Shown piece after piece: positions 48,338-58,959 of a stretch of DNA of 64,000 bases (positions are counted from its first letter, which is position 1; the number at the start of each line of letters is the position of its first letter). The translations under genes were made by a program, and so were the position numbers. The DNA is from Sipunculus nudus. Its lineage: Eukaryota > Annelida > Sipuncula > Golfingiida > Sipunculidae. Location of the stretch: contig CM049322.1 of NCBI GenBank assembly GCA_026874595.1, positions 47,463,840 to 47,527,839 of the forward strand, given 5' to 3'. The notes under the pieces are model-generated. The model worked only from the letters and a program-made list of their open reading frames with translations, made no database searches and was not told the DNA's origin.

Positions 48338-49293
48338 CTATCGAAATCAACAGAATAAGTTTGGCTTGTTATGCATTTAGCAGTACATGGATGACAAATT
48401 TATTAAAAATTACCATAGAATGGTCCATGACCAATTAGCCTGATTCTTTGGTCACTTTGTTTTACGGACAAGTCGTTCGCAATGCATCACCATAAAATTT
48501 AAGGATTGACTCATGTGGATTAAAGTTTGAAACACCACAGATATTGTGGTTTCCGTGTCAACCCAATCTATCCACTGCCATATGAACCTGGTTGGGAATG
48601 AGGTTCCTGACATTTTCTGCATTTTCACCCGCTTCTTCTGGAAACATTACACATTATGAAATCCGCATAAATGATTATTTACCTGACGTATGCTTAGAAA
48701 ATAAATTACCAAGGAGGTACGTCGGTTCCCTAGGAGGCATAACAAATACGTAAGAGACGCTCTCTCCCGTAGACAAGATCAAGATTTTGTGAAAACATTA
48801 ATTTTTCGGATGTTGAAAACACCCATTAACTCCAGAAGTGGATTGATGTTCCATATTATGTATAAAAAAGAGACCTGTGTGTTTTCAAATGTGAAATGCA
48901 ATTACCTTGTATACGACGGCTCGTCGGTGTTTTGTTATTTCATTACCAAAGCGAATATTTTTTATTATGGCCAGAAAATACAGGGAAACCTCCATTTAGT
49001 AGGCACCTCCATAAAGTGGGCACCTTTACATAGCCAAGCGAGCGTTTAACCATTCAACTGTCAAGGCCCGTATCTCACCGAACATATTGCATCTGGATAT
49101 AGAAATATAGAAGTTGTTACATAAGTTTGAGTGATATATATCCCTTCACTTTCATAGTGTAAAAGAACTTTTATACTCTAAACTTATTTTCCTGGGGATA
49201 AGGTACTGTAAGAAAAAAAACGCATTCAGTACCAATGCCATATTCGATAATATATCTGATTCCCTTATCCTTATACGCTCTGTTTGCAATTGG

Positions 49294-49305
49294 TGCGCAT
49301 GCGCG
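49294..49305. promoter_or_regulatory. NRF-1-type palindrome
   Basis: TGCGCATGCGCG, a full match to the NRF-1 consensus YGCGCAYGCGCR, in otherwise CpG-poor DNA. It is conserved at the matching place in block alpha copy 3 (56580-56591). Confidence 0.4.
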
Positions 49306-51279
49306 TAAATATTCTTAATACTATGAATGCATTACGGAAACGGTATACTTCACAGGTTTCACGTGTTCACACTTTGATGGCGCGAATACCACATTATGAA
49401 ATTAATATCAAATCTACTTGTGGTTTCACCGATGCTGCTAATAACTATGACGCAAATAAATTTGAGTTTAGATTAAAGAAAACGTGGATTTGAAGATAAT
49501 AAAATGGTATTCCGTTCCGTATTCAGTGAATATAGGCATAGTGTATAAAAACGACATAATACTAGGGATTCCGAAGGGAAAGAGGAAATAAGGTTTATTG
49601 CGATATCGTACGTGAATCTGGGGTCATAAGAGCACAACAAGGAGGTTTTCGTGGTTTTCAAGAATTTAGTGATATTGGTTCATAGCGAATATGGGATGTT
49701 TTCCTGCCCGCTTTACAATCAGGCAAAACTGTCATTATTTTAATGAATCTGTTTCTGACGAGGTTTTTTTTACTCTGTGCCCAAGTCCTCCTATAGTTCG
49801 TCGTGGAGGGTTTTATTTTATTGGGTCTTCCGTCACTGACGTGAATTTTGTTCAGTGCATGTCATTATTATGTAGTTCCAAGCAAAATTTCAGCTACGAC
49901 CCTTAGCAAGTCGTAGCAAAATAACAGCTACATAATTATTTGCAATAATATGTGTATTACATCAGGCTTTTTGTTCTTACCGGCTGAATACAAAATTTCC
50001 CGGCAAAATCATCCCGCCACAAGGACACACTGTTTCTATAAGACCTGTTTTACACGTTGTTATGGTTCTGTCAAGGTAAACAGTGTACGGTTGTATATTT
50101 ACCATAACAAGATTGCGCGACCAGAGGTCTATTCTTGAGTCTGTCCGACTTTTACCATTCAAGGAAAAAAAAATGAAAGCCGAAATATAGAAGAAACACC
50201 AATTAAAAGCTAGAACAATCTTTATTTGTGAAGTATGCGTGCGCGCTATGTTTAAGTTTAGCGCCACTGATAGCGCCCGGTGAAAGCTTATTTCTACTGA
50301 TGTACAGGAGTAGCCAAACGGTCTTAGGAAGAAATATTGAAAGACCATACTATTGTAAAGAGAACACAGTGTATTGCATGTATATTTAATATACCTTGTG
50401 TGTGAATAGATCCCTTTAGAGACCTTCTGAAAGACAGTAAAACGGCTGACCTTTTACCCTTGACCCACGTCGACCTCTGGCACCAGGTTTCTTTTGGAAG
50501 CATCGCCCCTTGCTGTCCGTATACACCACAGCCCCAGTTCGCCAGCTCCCACTATCAGCATTTCAGCCTTGCCTATCAACAGAACTACATACTCAAGGAA
50601 ATCTGACATTTTCTCAGCTGAGTCCTAAAGAAACATCATTTTCGATATGTTTCGACTGGGTTGTTTCCCTTAGTAACACCAAATGAATGTTTAACCGTTA
50701 TGTTGAAAATGTTTAGTACCTGGTAAGTGGTGTTGCATCATAGCTTTGTCACGGGTTATGGTTATTCTGAAGAAAAGACAAAACCACCGTATTCAGTATA
50801 CGATTTTAGACCTTAGGGCGTTAGATTCGTGTAATCATTCTCGTTATATAAGAAACACTATATACATACACACCTTTTCACATATTTAACAGCGGGTAAT
50901 TTAAGTTCATTTGACAATACAGTTTATTATGCTAGTGATGTAAATTTTAAATTAATTACCAACCTATACTGCGCTGGTAAGAGCGAGGTTCGTTACCCAA
51001 CCATTTTTTAAAATATTAAGTCAGAATTCGTATGAAAGCATCAGTGATATGATTACAAGTTTATAAAGATATAAATCTTTACCTATATATATATATAATA
51101 TTTATTTAACAAAACATACTTCACGTGATACTTAAGATATCAAATTATACAAAAAATATTTGAGGTTGGGGTTTTTTCCCCAGTTTGAAACAAAACAGCA
51201 CAAGGAATTTGTTTCATAATCTCATAGATTTCAAAGAACTGTCTAAATGTAGTATAATTGCATTACCAAATACCTTTAG

Positions 51280-53238
51280 ATCAAGTGTCATGATGCCTGT
51301 CATGGGGTGCGGCCTTCACTAAGATCATTAATAGAGCATATGGGCACCATGTCTTTGATGGGCCTTACATAAGCCCGAAAAAAATGATCTTCACATTATG
51401 CCTGGAACTATCGTTTTTTTTCTCCGCGAGGAGGGTATGCGTTTAATCCCGTTTGCAGGTGTTTGTGTGTATATTTGTTCACAACGTAACTCTTGCAATC
51501 AAAAGGGCAGTCTCATCAGGGCATTTCGAGAATTGGCCACTGAAGAATCGATTAGATTTTTGTGTGGATACGGTACATGATCCGGATACAGGAATGTCAT
51601 CAAGGAATATTCAAAAATAAAGGTCACTAATGCACGAGCGAACCCGGTAATACGGACCGAATGTGTGAAGGCAAACAAGGTTTCGGGAGTATCCAACAAT
51701 ATGACCCCCCCCCCCGACACACACATGCACACACATGGCGGAGGCTTGTATTACTTGCATTGTAGTTAATGCTAATGCGACAAGAATTGATTATCACTAA
51801 TAATATTCTGAGAATAAAAATGGAATGTTTTTCTCATACAGAGAGAATTTTTAAAAGAGCAATCATCAAAGTTATAAGATTATGAAATGTCAATGTATGG
51901 AACATGAATAATGAGTACTCTGTAATATTAACCCCTAGATATGTTTCATGGTTTTAATATTAACACTAACAGGACACTACAGGACACTTACTAACAGTTT
52001 TATTTTAATATGATTGATGCATTACCATAGCTGATAGGAAATATATCGACACTTAACTATTTGACAAGACTTTAACACTTTATCAGCTGTCATACGAAGT
52101 CATGCTCTAACAAACGGTTGATTATAATTTAAGATGTTGTACTTATATGTTATACATTGCTAGTATGGTCTTGTAGCATGTAAAAAATTGATAATAATAT
52201 CTTATATTTTACTGTAGGTTATTCGAACCTGCTTGCACACGAATAAGCCCCAGAAGTGAAGTCAGTAATTGGCAGTGAGTATCTTTTCTATTTATGTCTG
52301 CTCAGTATTGAGAACTAGTGTTTATCAATGACATAAGTCTCGATCACTTAGATAATGATAATATGTATAAAGGATCACATATTTAAAAGTTTGATATATA
52401 AACATATAACCTAATTTAAATATTAGCTGAAGATATTTTGATTGTGTGCTAAAGGACACTTATTAATGCTGTATACCGTTGGTAATGCAAATCGTTTAGA
52501 TGTAATTGAAAGTAATTTTCCACCACAATGAAGCTTTAAGAGAACTTGTTCTGTAACGTTCATTCTTAACTTACTTCTCTTTGTATTTGTTTCAGTATCT
52601 GATTCATCAGATTATAAGTAATTAGAGATGAAGCCATTGTTTGCGATACTATAATTATTGAATATATTCACACTCTTAACATCTAGATTTCTAGATTTCA
52701 CATAACTTATTACATACCTATTTGCTTTTATATACATATATTTGCTCTACTACATTAAACTATATATACACGTACTTCAGGTGTTACTTGTATGTGTGCG
52801 TATGCTGATCAATGAATTGGAAATTGGAACCTAATATTCGGTTACACCAGTAAGAGACGGGATGTACCAGTAAACTAGTGCATTGACAAACATAAAACAT
52901 CATCCTCCAATTACAACGATATGAATTAGCCAAGTAGCTGTCTAGTTGCAGCTATTTAAATTTTATTCACTAAGTCAATCATCCACATTTTAAGTATGCA
53001 TCACTGAACCAAATAAAACATGTCATAATCTATATCCGCAAAAAAAATCTGTCCGTGATAATTCCAGTGTTGATAGGAGGCGTGATCTTAGATGCAAAAG
53101 CAATTTTTATTCGAGTAAATGACAGTCAGCTCTTACATTTGATTTGAGGGATTCAGTTTAAAGGTACACCTTCGTTGAAACGTTCCATGGTCCAGCGTAT
53201 TTCTGATAGGATAATCTAATTGGCGTCACAGCAGAGAA
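51280..53238 (+). repeat. Duplicated block beta, copy 2 (left part)
   Basis: Matches about 58960-60700. Anchors: GTCTTTGATGGGCC near 51351 (GTCTTTGGTGGGCC near 58978), GATTAGATTTTTGTG near 51550 (also 59205), the poly-C run near 51706 (also near 59292), and TTGACAAACATAAAAC near 52884 (TTAACAAACATAAAAC near 60381). No exon is recognisable inside. Confidence 0.7.
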
Positions 53239-54394
53239 CAGTGAAACCTCTTCTAGCGGAAAACTCACTAATGCGAACACTACATCTCAATCCCTTCAAA
53301 TTTGCCTATTTGTTATGTTTAACGTAAACTTTCTTGTCCCGGCTGTGTGAATAGCACATATAATGACTCTCTAAAACGGACAGACATGGCAAGTTCTATT
53401 TCTATTTACATATATGCATGCATGAAGGGAGCTGGAGCTCCGAGGTCGTAACCTCCTGTGACCTGTATTGGTCACAGAGACAGCCCAGAAACCAGCGTGA
53501 TTTAGTGAACCATCGGGATGGTATGGTCGAAATTGTTTTTATTTAAGAAAATAAGTAGATATTACAATCAATTTTTAATTAGGGTTTCCCAGTCCATCCA
53601 AGCTTTCAAACAGCTTTTTATTCAATAGGACCACCATCTGCCGTTCTCGCTTTGTTATCAGTGTTCGGCCGGGGAGCTGAATAAGTTAGTGACAGATTGC
53701 TCTTTTTACGGTGAATGCGTGGTGAGGTACATTGATTAACTACCAATCGATGTTTGTATCAATGTTTTGTAAACTACAAGGGTGTTGATTTTTGCAGTTT
53801 AAACTACCAATCCCGGCATTTGCTATTGTCAAATCATGCCATACCTGAACGAAAGGTTTCGTTTTCACATAGAACCTATATAAAATGAACTTTCAAAGAG
53901 ACAATAATTCTACATTGGTTTGCCTTATGACCACAAAGACCAGAGCTCAAGTTTCATATATGTGTTCTTCATCACTATCTGTTAACAAGTCATCATACTG
54001 TTCATACGCTATCAATGGACAATATACAAATATATCTAATGCAACCAGGCATGAGATACCGCTTGTGGAGAAGAAGCTGGTACATCGAAGTGAAATATGT
54101 GTGTGAGGCCAATGAACCCAAGAGTGAAAGAAAGTGTTTGTCTTACTGTTATATAAACTATTTTATAAATAATATTTTATAAGTAACAAATGCATATTAA
54201 AGCCATTTTGAATATAATCTAAATATAATTAATGCATTTCAAATTAACTGTAAATTATTCGGAACGGAAGACACCTGTAATATTCAATAAAGAATTATTG
54301 CAATAAAATGTACAACTCCTCTTAACAGGACAACTCACTAATACGGACAAAATCCTCAAGTACCTTGAGTGTCCGGCTTAGAGGAGTTTTACTG
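53239..54394. mobile_element. Second pogo/Tigger-like non-autonomous element
   Basis: Starts CAGTGAAACCTCTTCTAGCG and ends with the inverted counterpart GGCTTAGAGGAGTTTTACTG, the end type of pogo/Tigger elements. The paralogous copy at about 60712-60760 runs from GCAGAG through a short stretch to AATTTTCTCT without this 1.16 kb, which is an empty-site comparison. At the right end about 85 bases (54312-54394) fold back on themselves: ACTCCTCTTAACAGGACAACTC pairs with the GAGTGTCCGGCTTAGAGGAGT end. TA target duplications are not evident. A 73-codon frame (53885-54106) is not a transposase, and AATAAA occurs near 54287. TGTGACCTGTATTGGTCACA at about 53456-53475 is a 7-bp-arm inverted repeat inside. 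Confidence 0.7.
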
Positions 54395-54696
54395 TCATAT
54401 AATTTTCTCTCCAGAATAGAAATCCCACAAACCTATCTTGCTTGGCGAACCTTTTCTGTTATCACAACAAAAAAGGTCATTTTTCAGCTGCAAGACGGGC
54501 CACATTCAACAGCGTTAATGGCAGTCCTTCACAAGGGCTAGCGACATTTATTAATAGTGAATAAAAGCCACACTATTAGTCTTGGCCGGTCAACACGCCT
54601 TCGTCTGAAAGCCTAACTAATAAATACAAGCTATGCATCATGAGGTAGGTCCGCCTCCTGCCTAGATTTACCTAAAACAACTGGTAAAGAACACTA

Positions 54697-54702
54697 CATA
54701 TA

Positions 54703-54751
<49 letters not shown>

Positions 54752-54772
54752 GGAGAGAGAGAGAGAGAGAGG
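54697..54772. repeat. (TA)n then (GA)n compound microsatellite
   Basis: TA run to 54750, then GGGGAGAGAG to 54772. The beta copy at 61176-61243 has only the GA part. Confidence 0.95.
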
Positions 54773-54926
54773 CCGGGTGTCTCCACAATCATCAAACATT
54801 GCTGGCATCCTTGACAGCATATCTGCTCCTCGGAAACAGATCGTTTTTAATCAAAAATAATTTAACATTCAGAACATGAACTTTCCTTGAGTCTAATAAA
54901 TGTAACTACTCTCAAACCTGAATTTC

Positions 54927-54954
54927 TAACTCACTATCACGCGATAGTGAGTTA
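54927..54954. repeat. Perfect palindrome, 12-bp arms, 4-bp loop
   Basis: TAACTCACTATC, loop ACGC, GATAGTGAGTTA. Located about 210 bases before the signal-peptide exon at 55165. The matching place in the beta copy at 61.4 kb is not palindromic. Confidence 0.85.
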
Positions 54955-55164
54955 TATATACACAGGCCAAGGCTCGGAAATGGTAGTAACATAACGCGTA
55001 TGTTTTTGTAAGCCTTTGTCAAGGCACCCATATGTGCAAAGCAAATATGTCAGTTTACAATACGTCATTGATTGGTATATTTATCTACGAAGATTCGAGT
55101 AGTCAAGCATATATACATGATAGTACGATCTGAATTTGGTGGCAGTTATTCCAGTATAGTGGCC

Positions 55165-55219
55165 ATGGCTGCCTCTATATTGTTTTTCATTTTCTTGTGC
55201 TTCCTGGCCTCAGGCTGCA
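55165..55219 (+). CDS. Signal-peptide first exon, family member 3
   Basis: A 55-base exon encoding MAASILFFIFLCFLASGC, followed by the donor GTAAGTCTAATCC in phase 1. It has the same length and frame as the exon at 21617 and the same donor and downstream bases as the exon at 61625 (GTAAGTCTAATCC). GGCCATGGC gives the start a favourable A/G-rich context. Substitutions relative to member 2 keep the hydrophobic core. The acceptor 50 bases after the donor seen in members 2 and 4 is not present here, so the true second exon must be elsewhere or lost. Confidence 0.6.
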
Positions 55220-55419
55220 GTAAGTCTAATCCATTTGTCAGTTTTCGATCCAAATTTGGCATGTCAGTTTTGTGATGAGCGCAAAACATAGTTAATTAGA
55301 GAGAGTGCACAAGTAAACTGACCCAATCGCCCTGAAAGTAGTGTACCATACATTGCCTTAGCTCTCTAGCAACACACATCCAACAATGGGGGCGATATTT
55401 TAACCATTTGAGATTTATT

Positions 55420-55555
55420 CTACTGACTGAAAGTCATCTTAGCTATAGCGATTAACTCTTGGTGCGTCGTCTGTCTGTCAGTTTATCCGTTTGGACCTAG
55501 ACCTAGAAACTTCTTACTGAATACGCATGTAGTTCCATCTCCTTGGAAACCTGCG
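55420..55555 (+). repeat. Short relative of the 150-bp palindrome repeat
   Basis: Starts with ACTGACTGAAAGTCATCTTAGC and has the TAGAAACTTCT and CTCCTTGGAAACCTG segments. It is cut at 55555, where GC-richer unrelated sequence begins. Confidence 0.65.
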
Positions 55556-55768
55556 TGGCCGTCCTCAGACACTGACACTCTACGCTCAAGAACATCGACT
55601 CCCAGCTGATCTGACACTGGATCCAACACTGACAAACACGGACCTGCCTCTTGACCGCACGTCACCGTCAGACTACACCCAACTGGCTTGCTCACCTATG
55701 CGTTCGTAAACAGTTCCTCATATCCACAGCTTTAATACGCTAGCTAACGTCACAAATCTGATCGTCTT

Positions 55769-55864
55769 ATGGCCAATCATCCCAAGGAAATATCCTGCTT
55801 GTCATTAACTGCATGGATTCTAATATGGACACGCCTCCATTGCGCAAACCATGAGAAAAATCAG
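55769..55864 (+). CDS. Possible first exon with signal peptide, unrelated to the four-member family
   Basis: An ATG-initiated open frame of exactly 32 codons, MANHPKEISCLSLTAWILIW followed by TRLHCANHEKNQ, that ends at CAG followed by GTAAGC, a consensus donor in phase 0. Residues 8-24 could be a signal peptide with a cleavage site after CA. The preceding 55556-55768 is GC-richer than its surroundings and could be 5' untranslated sequence. No second exon was recognised. The chance of a false exon is high for so short a frame. Confidence 0.3.
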
Positions 55865-56014
55865 GTAAGCAGGTGCGTTGTCTTTGATGTTTACAAAAAA
55901 CAATATTTGTGCCCTGTTACTATTTGTGAACATGGGCTTGCCAGTGAATTTGTCAAATTAAAATAACGGAAGAGTTAAGAAAACACACATGGAACAAGCG
56001 ATTACATATTTGCA

Positions 56015-57560
56015 GACAATCTTGATCATCTCATATATTTTTGTTTATTTTGACATTTTCTTTGCTATTGTGACATAAGGTATTCTTTCCACTGATTCAA
56101 GCCACCCATTGACTGGAATTAGGGCCAATGCTTGCTTTGCAGTTCACTGGGAAAACCCGATTCTGAAGCGTGGCACTGATTACACGAATGACCGGCGGGT
56201 TTGTCGGCACAGATAACACGTCCTATTTACTGTTAGGATGTAACGCAGTAATTATTATGACGTGTTTGTTGAGTAAAAAAATCCCTAGATAGTTTTTACG
56301 CGATTCGGTCACTTTCTAAATGATTCGTTTTTAATCTTGGCCTTCACCTGTTTTTCTTCAAGCAGTATTATTTTTTCACAAGAGAACAAGGTCAAGAGTC
56401 TGTGCAAAAAATATTATTGTTGAAAACACCGTTTACCTTCATAAGTAGATTGATGTTCCAGAATATTTTTTAATGTTCCAAGGGATAAGGCACTGAAAGA
56501 AATAAAACGCATTATGTTCCAATGCCATATTAAATAGATATCGGATTCCATTCTCTTTATTAGCACTGTTTGTAGTTAGTGCGCATGCGCGTAAATATCC
56601 TTTCTATTGTGTATGCATTAATGAAACGGAATACTTACGATGAATGTTCACACTGCGTTTCCCCGGATACCATATTATGGAATTCGGTATCAAATAGAAC
56701 TGTGGTTTCACAAATCCTGCTCAAAACGCGAATAAATATAAAGATAGTTTGAACGAAACGTGGATTTGAAGAAAAAGGTATTCCATTCCGTATTCAGTGT
56801 GTATACATGACATAACACCAGGACTTCCTAAGGGAAAGAGGAAGCAAGTTATATTGAGATATCGTGAATCCTGAGTCATAGCAGCGCAACTCGGAGGATC
56901 ATTCGTGTTAAAGGTCGTGAGGGTTTTCAAGAATTAGTGTCATCGTTTTATAGCTTATATGGGATGTTTCCCTCCCCGATCGAGCAAAGCTGTCATTATT
57001 TTAGTGAAACTGTTTGCGCCGAGGATTTCTATTCAGTCTCCTTATAGTTGGTCATGGACACTTGTATTGGGTCTTCCGTCACGGATGTGGACCTTTTCTT
57101 CCGTGTATGTTCTTACCCAGAAACATTTCAGCTACGACCCTCGGCAAATCGTAGTGAAATTAAAGCTACATAACTATTTGCATTTATATGTGTATTATCT
57201 CACACTTTCAGTTCATTTTTGCTTAATACAAACCATTCCCGGCTAAAACATCCCGCCACAGGAACACACTATTTCTATTTTACCTGTTTACACGTTGTTA
57301 TGGTTCTGTGTGGTAAACACAGTGTACGTGTGTATATTTAACATAACAAGGCAGTGTGATCAGAGGTCCCTTTATGAGAATGCGCGACCACAGCCAAACA
57401 GGGTGAAAATACAAAGAAAGCCGAAACATAGAAGAAACAGTTTGAAGCTAGAAAAATCTTGATTTGTGAAGTCTGGGTGTACGCTATGTTTACGTTTAGC
57501 GTCACTGATTGCGCCCGATGAAAGTTTATTTCTACTGTTTTACTTTAGTAATCAAACGGG
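56015..57560 (+). repeat. Duplicated block alpha, copy 3 (shortened)
   Basis: Matches 47530-50340 but lacks about 1.5 kb of the middle (roughly the part corresponding to 47900-48780). Anchors as in copy 1, plus AGCTACGACCCT-GCAA near 57130 (also near 49892) and ACACGTTGTTATGGTTCTGT near 57290 (also near 50051). Confidence 0.75.
56580..56591. promoter_or_regulatory. NRF-1-type palindrome
   Basis: TGCGCATGCGCG, identical to 49294-49305 and at the homologous position. Confidence 0.4.
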
Positions 57561-57579
57561 TTTAGAACCAAATCGTTCT

Positions 57580-57850
57580 AGTTGTATACTACCCAGGAAT
57601 CGGGAAAAGCTACAAGAATGAACAGGCCTGAAATACCAGGAAGGCAAAGTGTAAATTGAGTCGGTCGAGACTGACGTCGTCGGCGGTATCAGACTATATA
57701 CAAACTCCTACCTTTCCTTTTTTATCAATTTTAAAGTACACATTTCCATTTTTGATTCTAAATATTAATCTAGTTCATACATTGGTTCCTAGAATACACT
57801 CAATGTCGCATTTCTTTCGGTTTTGATTAGCATCTTACCAGCGCTTATCG
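57580..57850 (+). repeat. Duplicated block gamma, fragment
   Basis: Matches 34110-34320 (AAAAGCTACAAGAATGAAC and TCTAGTTCATACAT stretches). Confidence 0.65.
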
Positions 57851-58438
57851 TGGCACTGAACAATGTTTAATCAGGATCCTGATGATCTAAATTGTTAGCA
57901 GGGTCTATATTGAAACATAGAGTGTGTTTTTTCAGGTTTCACTTATTACTTCCTGTTAAAAGGTCTTTGGTATATTTCATTATTGCTTGGATTCCCTGAA
58001 AAAAGGGAAAAAGATGCAAAGTATGAATTCACACAATAAATATAAACATGAGCTTTTTTTCTTGCATTAACGCTTTGTCTAATCTTTGCCCATAATTTAC
58101 CACTTGCCAACTCTGTGTCTGTTATACATGGAAAATGTTATTTTTTGTACATCTGGACAAGATTAAAACGACCGAAAAATGCCAGTACTTGCAGATAATT
58201 TTGAAGTGCAAAAGACTTTTTTTATATCTAGACTAAAGTCATGTTTCAAATGAAGAAATTATTGAACGTCCTTATTTGGGCGTTGACTGTATATTCCAAC
58301 TATGTCTAATACATCTATCTCTCATCTCTCAATAATTGCTAATTTGTTTAACTATTACTATTGCTACTATTACCATGTTTATTAAAGAAGTGGGAGGGGC
58401 CATGGGGGCAGGGGTAGCTTGGCGTCTTTTAAATAATA

Positions 58439-58476
<38 letters not shown>

Positions 58477-58959
58477 GTAATCATGCAAATATCTAGAGCA
58501 GGCAGCTGCACCCTTATATATATATGCATATTACATGTACTGACCCACTAGAACCAGTACTTGCGAAATCCTGAATCCTCCATGGATATTAACTGAAATA
58601 AATCCTCAGAAACGAACATGAAAAAGGCATATGGTTTTTTAGAATCCTGAGATGTGCCGCATAATCACACACACGCTTGCATCCACGGCCCTACCGCCTG
58701 AAACCAGCAGGTTTTTCATGAAAACTATCTTAAAAATCATGCTACCGAAAGCCATCTACTAGTGATCACATAACATTATGGCCTAGATTCTGAAGATTGA
58801 GGTGCGTATGTTATGAGATTGAGGCTTGTGTCTCTAATGGATATATTTTAGAAATAATTTCCAACCTAAAACGAGTTATATATATTTTATGTACATGATG
58901 AAAGAGCCAGGAAATATGTCTCATTTCAAACAATTCTAACTCAGGCATCGAAGGTGAAA
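57851..58959. other. Non-coding sequence with a TA microsatellite
   Basis: No supportable gene. TA run at 58437-58473. Frames on both strands here are built on the TA run. Confidence 0.5.
58437..58473. repeat. (TA)n microsatellite
   Basis: Pure TA dinucleotide run. Confidence 0.95.

Larger units (their letters stand above)
47530..51110 (+). repeat. Duplicated block alpha, copy 2
   Basis: Direct counterpart of 527-3500, beginning at ATCTTGATCATCCTC (ATCTTGATCATCTC at copy 3). It contains the TA run at 47551-47609, the GA run at 48317-48337 and the NRF-1-like palindrome at 49294-49305. It lacks the MDR exon: the region around 50965-51005 holds only about 40 unrelated bases where copy 1 has some 300. 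Confidence 0.75.
54395..55164 (+). repeat. Duplicated block beta, copy 2 (right part, upstream of family member 3)
   Basis: Matches 60750-61624. Anchors are GGGCCACATTCAACAGCGT near 54499 (also near 60825) and GAAAGCCTAACTAATAAAT near 54607 (also near 61090). The last part before the ATG (AGTAGTCAAGCATATA and GTACGATCTGAATTTGGTGG) is shared with 21550-21600 and 61566-61610. Confidence 0.75.

Noticed and set aside
50960..51000. tRNA-like stretch with GGTAAGAGCGAGGTTCG
   Set aside because: No acceptor stem or anticodon arm can be paired around it.
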